From positions 1-25,355 of the forward strand of contig CAAGJR010000103.1 in assembly GCA_900770265.1 (NCBI GenBank): a stretch of DNA of 25,355 nucleotides, given 5' to 3'. The position numbers and the translations under genes are program-made. Below the pieces are notes generated by a model. It had not been told where the DNA came from. It made no database searches and saw only the letters and a program-made list of their open reading frames with translations. This stretch comes from an uncultured Acidaminococcus sp. (GTDB lineage Bacteria; Bacillota; Negativicutes; Acidaminococcales; Acidaminococcaceae). Shown in pieces: positions 16,901 to 22,900 of the stretch (position 1 is its first letter; each line of letters opens with the position of its first letter).

Positions 16901-19900
16901 AGCCTGGCTGTGGTGGGCGCCGGCAGCGGTGACTTTGCCGGTGGTGCCGGGGTCAGCGTGAACCGGATCAACCAGGATACGAATGCTTCCCTGAGCGGCA
17001 GCACGGTGAAAGACAAGCATACCACCGTGCAGGCAGACGGGGATTCCACCATTACGTCCGTCGGTATCGGTGCGGCCGTGGCCGGCAAGGCCGCTCTGGC
17101 CGGTAACATTGCTGTGAACCAGATCGGCAGCAGCGTGAAAGCGGCTGTGACGGGCAGCACCCTGACCAGCAGCGGCAACATCGGCGTGCTGGCCAGCGGG
17201 AAGGAAACCCTGACCAACTTTGCCGGTACGGTGAGCGGTACAGCCGGTAATGCCGGGCTCGGCATGGGCGTCAGCTACAATGCCATCACGGGCAATACGG
17301 AAAGCACGGTGACAGACAGTACCCTGGAAGCCCGGGGCAGCGAAACCGAAACGGTGGGCAACGGGCAGAAAGGCGTGGCTGTGACCGCAGCCGGTCAGCA
17401 TACCCTGAACAGTGTGGCCCTGACGGCCGGCCTGGCCGGTTCTGACAATGTGGCTGTGGGTGCCGCCGGTACGGTGACCGTGAACAACATCGGCGGGACT
17501 ACCCGGGCAGCCGTGACCGGCACGGACATCAACGCCGGACTGCATAGCAGCACGGTGGGTGATGTGGCTGTGAAAGCCCAGGATGTGACCACCAGCGAAA
17601 GCCATGTGGGCTCCCTGTCCGTAGGTATCGGCGCCGATGGCGGCGCCGGCGTCAGCGCAGCTTCGGATACCCTGCTCCTGAGCCGGAAAACGGCTGCGGA
17701 ACTGAGCGGAACGGATGCGGCGAAGAAGACCGTCAACGGCCGGAACGTGGCTGTAACGGCGGATCAGCAGTCCACGGTTGTCACGAATGCGGACGGCGTG
17801 GCCGGCGCCGGTGGGGTCTACGGAGCAGGTGCCGTCGCGGCAACGGCAGCGGCCACCAAACTGGATGGCTCTGTCTCTGCCACCATGAAAAATATCACCA
17901 GCACCAACAAGGGCCTGGAAATCTCGGCCAAACACGACCATAAGACCACGCTGGTCAGCGCTTCGGCAGCGGTATCGGCGGCCATGGTCTCCGGTGCCGT
18001 GGGGGCCGGCGTGGGCGTGGTGAACGATGACTTCACCACGGCTGCAGAACTGACAGGCAGCACGGTTGCGGCGAAGAAAGACAGCAGCCGGAGCGGGTCC
18101 GGTTCCGTGAACGTAGCGGCGGACAGCAGCACCGGTGTAACCACGGTGGTGGCCGGTGTGGCCGGTTCGGTGGGGGCTGCGGCTTCCACGATTTCCGTCA
18201 ACAATATGAACAGTCAGACTTCGGCGGTGGTGGATGCCAGCACCGTGGCGGCCGACCAGGACTTCACCGTGGATGCCCATAACCAGGTGACCACGAAGTT
18301 CAACGCGGCCACCCTCGGCGCAGGCGGTGCCGCCATCGCCACGGGCGTGGGTGTCAACACCATCGGCACCTCCACCCTGGCCAAAGTAAACAAGAGCACC
18401 ATCACGGCCCAAAAAGCGGCCATCACGTCCCGGGAAGACCTGGACGTGGATCAGAACCTGGTGGGTGCTACAGTGGGTGGCCTGGGCATCAATGCCAACG
18501 TGATGGTGACGTCCATCGGCACCAAACTGGCGGATACCTATGGCAGCAGCGCGAACAAAGGGGCTTCCTTTGATGCCGCCGCTGCGCTGGAAAAGGCCAA
18601 CACGGCCCTGGATTCCCAGAAGACGGCTACTACGGATGAAACGACCGCCAGCGGCAAGGTGGTGAAGGATACCCTCCACAACACGGATACGGGTGTGGAG
18701 AGCAACGATGCCTCCGGTGTGACCGCTTCTTCCGGCAAGAGCGATGCCAAGGGCACCCAGGTGGCGGTGGCGGGTTCTGCCATCACCACCGGGGATACCC
18801 TGAGCCTGAAAGCGGACCGGCAGACCGATGCAGCCGTTACGGCGGCTGCGGCCAGCGTGGGCAGTGTGGATCTGAGCGCAACGGTGGCGGTCCTGGATGC
18901 GAAAAAGGATGCCGGCGTCACCATCAGCGGCAGTACCCTGACCGCCGGCAAAGACCTGTCCGTCCTGGCTAAGCAGGGCGGGACCACCGGGATTATGGCC
19001 TACCAGGGCAATATCAGTGCCCTGGCCGGGATCAGTGCGGCCTACGCCCAGAGCAGTTCCAGCGGCAGCACGGCCATTTCCCTGGATCAGAGTACCCTGC
19101 AGACCACAAAAGGTTCGACGGGCAACATTACCGTCCAGGCAGAAGACAAAGGTGCCACCAGTTCCAAGGTGGTCGGCGTGACCACCGGTGCCTTTGGTGG
19201 CGGCGCCCTGATTACGAAGGCAGACAACAAGAGCGGTACCAGCGTCAGTCTGAAGGACAGCACCCTGAGCGGCCAGAACGACGTGGCTGTGACCAGCCGC
19301 AGGGCCAATACGGTTACTGCTGGCACCACCGGTGGTGCGGTAGGGGCTGCGACCCTCCAGGGCGTGGTGGCCGGTGCGTCCGACGCGGGCAGCAGCACGG
19401 TTGTCCTCACCGGGAAGAACGCGCTCAGCGCCAGGACCCTGGAACTGACGGCCCAAGGACAGCCCCGGGTCAGCGCCGATGCCAAGGCTCTGGGTGTTTC
19501 CCTGGTGGGCGGCGGCGCCTCTGTGGCCACGGCGGAAGCCGGCGGCACGGTGGCCCTGACGGCGGCCGAAGGATCCTCCTTTACCGCGGACAGTGTGGCC
19601 CTGACGGCTTCTTCTGGCCAGCAGAGCGAAGAGACGAAGGACAGCAGCGGCAACACCACCACTACGGTCTATGACAATGCCAAAGCCGAAGCGGTGGGGA
19701 ATGCCACGGCCATCGGTGCCAGTGTCGGGGTCAACAAGGCCAGTGCCAAACAGGCCACCACCGTGAAGGTGGATCTGGGCAAAGGGACTTACAAGACCGC
19801 TGCCCTGACGGTGACCGGGTCCAACACGGCGGCCCTGGATGCAGCGGCCAAAGGCGTCACCATTGGCGGCTATTTCGCCAGCGGTACCAACGAAACCAAC

Positions 19901-22900
19901 CTGGACGGGCAGCTGACCACGAACGTGACGGCAGCCGGTGCAGATGCTTCCAGCAGCCTGGGCGACGTGACAGTGCGCAGCAGCGGGTACGGCAATCTGA
20001 AGGGCAGTGCGGACGGCAGCGGCGGTGGCTACATCAATGTCAGCCCTGTGGCGGCCAGAGCCAATACCAGCCTGACCACCGATACCCGGACCAGCGTCAG
20101 CGGCGGCTGGAAGGCCTCTTCCCTGACGGCCAGCGCCACCAACAGCGATAACCTGGATGTGACGGCCGATTCCCTGACGGCTGCCGTGCTGAACGGCAGC
20201 GGTACGGAAGTGAAGACCACGGTCAGCCACAAGGCCCAGACCGATGTGACGGGAAGCGTGACCACCAGCGGCAAACAGGCCTATACGGCGGCCAACGAAG
20301 TCAGCCATACCGTGGACCTGAAGGGCAACGGCTACGGCGGGGCCACCGTCAACGCCAACGCCATGACCAGCAATCTGAGCTATGCTGCCAGGGTGAACCT
20401 GGACAAAGCCACCCTGGCCACCACCGGTGAAGGGGGTTCCCTGACGGCGGCGGCCGGTACCGGCGGCACCATGACCTACCTGAACCAGCTGAAGAGTGCC
20501 GGCGTCATTCCGGTGACCGTAGCGAAGAGTACGGACACGGTGACCTATGACAACAGCGTCAGCGCCACCGATTCCACCCTGACTACGGGCAAAGCCGACC
20601 AGGACATTACCCTGGCGGCCAATGACGATACCACGGCTTCCTTCAAGACCGTGGCCGACACCCAGGGCGGGGCCGTGGGGGCTGCCTCTGCCAGCATGAC
20701 CAATACCCTGAGCCGGTCCAACAAGATCGCGCTCAGCGGCGGCAAGCTGGAAAGCACGAACGATGTGAACCTGTACGCCGGTGCCGATCAGGACGGCATC
20801 AACTCCAGCCTGGATTACAGTGCCATCTCCGATGCCTACAACCGGACGGCTCTGCCCATCGCCACCGCACCCAGCCTGGCCAATACCATGACCCAGGCCA
20901 ACCAGGTCGCCATCGACGGCACGGTGGAATCCGTCCGCCATACGAACCTGAAGGCCGGCAAGGGTCTGACCACCGTAGCCGAAAGCGCCCAGGAATACAA
21001 TGTGTATACGGGCGACAAAGGCAACGGTTCGGTGACCTCCACGGCCCTGGGTACCCATACAGCCAGCGAGACCACGGACAACAAGGTTTCTGTGGGGTCC
21101 AACGGTTCTGTGACCGCAGGGATCCATACGGACCTGGATGTGACCATTGGCGGCAAGAGCAAGCCGACGGGGACAGGGGAAGACACCAAGCTGGATGTGA
21201 GCGGCATTACGGTGACCGTGAACAAAGGCAGTGACTGGTTCTCCCCGGCTTCTGTGGACAAATCCAGCGTCCTGCTGGAAAACAGCCTGAAGAAACGGTA
21301 TGATGAACTTTCCGACAAAGCGGCCGAATACTCCACGTCCTCCAATGAATACAAGACCCTGAAGGCAGAAATGGACAGCCTGCGTACCATGATGGCCGAG
21401 AACGGCTTCATCAAGGGCGACAGCGTCCTGGATTCTGTGGGCGTGGGGGCTGTGGTCCTGCCGGATATCGTGGTCTCGGGCGGCAACATCAATGTGGACG
21501 CGGACAGCGTCAGCGGGTCCGGAAGCCTGACGGCCAAAGGCGCTGAGGCGGTGAACATCACCAATAACAGCGACCTGTACCTGAAGACCGGCGACATCAT
21601 CATCAAGGACAAGGGCGGCGAGATCCGCTACAACGACGGCCAGGTGAGCCAGGCCTCCGACCTGGGCGCCGGCTTTACCGGCAAGGTGGCCAGCAGCAGT
21701 GCAGCCGGCACCGAACCGAAAATCACCCTCAGCAGCACGGGTACGTCCACCAACGGTGTGACCACCCCGGATATCGGGATCTTCGGCACCATCCAGAATG
21801 CCAACGGCGATGTGGTGGTGAAGAATGCCAACGGGAACATCTTCGTGGACAGCAATGCCAACGTCAGCGCCCGGAACATCACCATGAGCGCGGACAAGGG
21901 TTCTGTGACCCAGATCAGCGACGGCTGGCTGCTGGTGGGCAGCGATCCCATCACCCGATACCAGATCAACGACAGCATTGCGAAAAAGATCCAGAAATTC
22001 TATTCGCAATATGTATACCTCTCTGAGAATGGCAGGGCAGAAACAGAGGAAGACTATAAAAATGCACTGCTGCAGGGAAATTACAGTTACAAGAAGGATG
22101 GGAAAACGTATACCGTTCATGGGGGAAGCTATGAAGAGTATTTAAAGATCATTTCGCAACCCGGAGTTACGAATGGCAGCTTTACACCGCCTGATCTTGG
22201 GTTCGGGTTTACCACTTCTGAATTGGATGCTATCCTGGCTGCCTTTAACAACAAGGACAGCTCTGCCGGCATCCACGCCGGACAGAACGTATACCTGTCG
22301 GGCAAGAACGTGATCATCGACGGACTGGTCCAGAGCGGGTACGATACCTACAAGACCACCCTGTCCCAGGCAGATGCCAGCAAGGTCTGGATCAAGGACC
22401 TGGTCTGGAACTTCCATAAGGTGGCCCTGACCGACGACCAGGTGCTGGGCAATTCCAGCTACCTGATCAACAACGGGGGCTCCTACTACAATCAGGAACG
22501 GGGCGTCTGGGAATACGCTGTGAAGACGTATTACAACCCGTACACGAAGCATCTGCTGACGGAAGCCATTGCGCCGGCCGGCGGCAAGATCTACATCAAC
22601 GGGGCAGTGGCCAGCACCAGCGGCACCGGCCGTCTGCTGGCCATGGACGGCACACCGGATGTTTCCATCGACACCAGCGCGGTGTCCCGGGATCTGACGG
22701 TGAACGCCATCCGGAACCAGGACATCGACGGCCTGATCAGCATCAAGGATACCAACAATCAAAAGCAGACGGAGTACCGGAACAGTGGCGGCAAGACCAC
22801 GGTGACGGTGACCGACGGCGACGGCAGGGTGACCACCAGTACGGTGGATTCCGCTGTGTACACGCCCGAGGCCCAGACCCTGAAATGGACGGGCGGGACC

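Noticed and set aside
9548..22120. A 4,190-codon open frame on the - strand
   Set aside because: It is codon-aligned antisense to tpsB/tpsA and open only because TTA, CTA and TCA are avoided. Its translation is His/Gly/Arg-rich shadow sequence with no domain, and it crosses the tpsB-tpsA junction.
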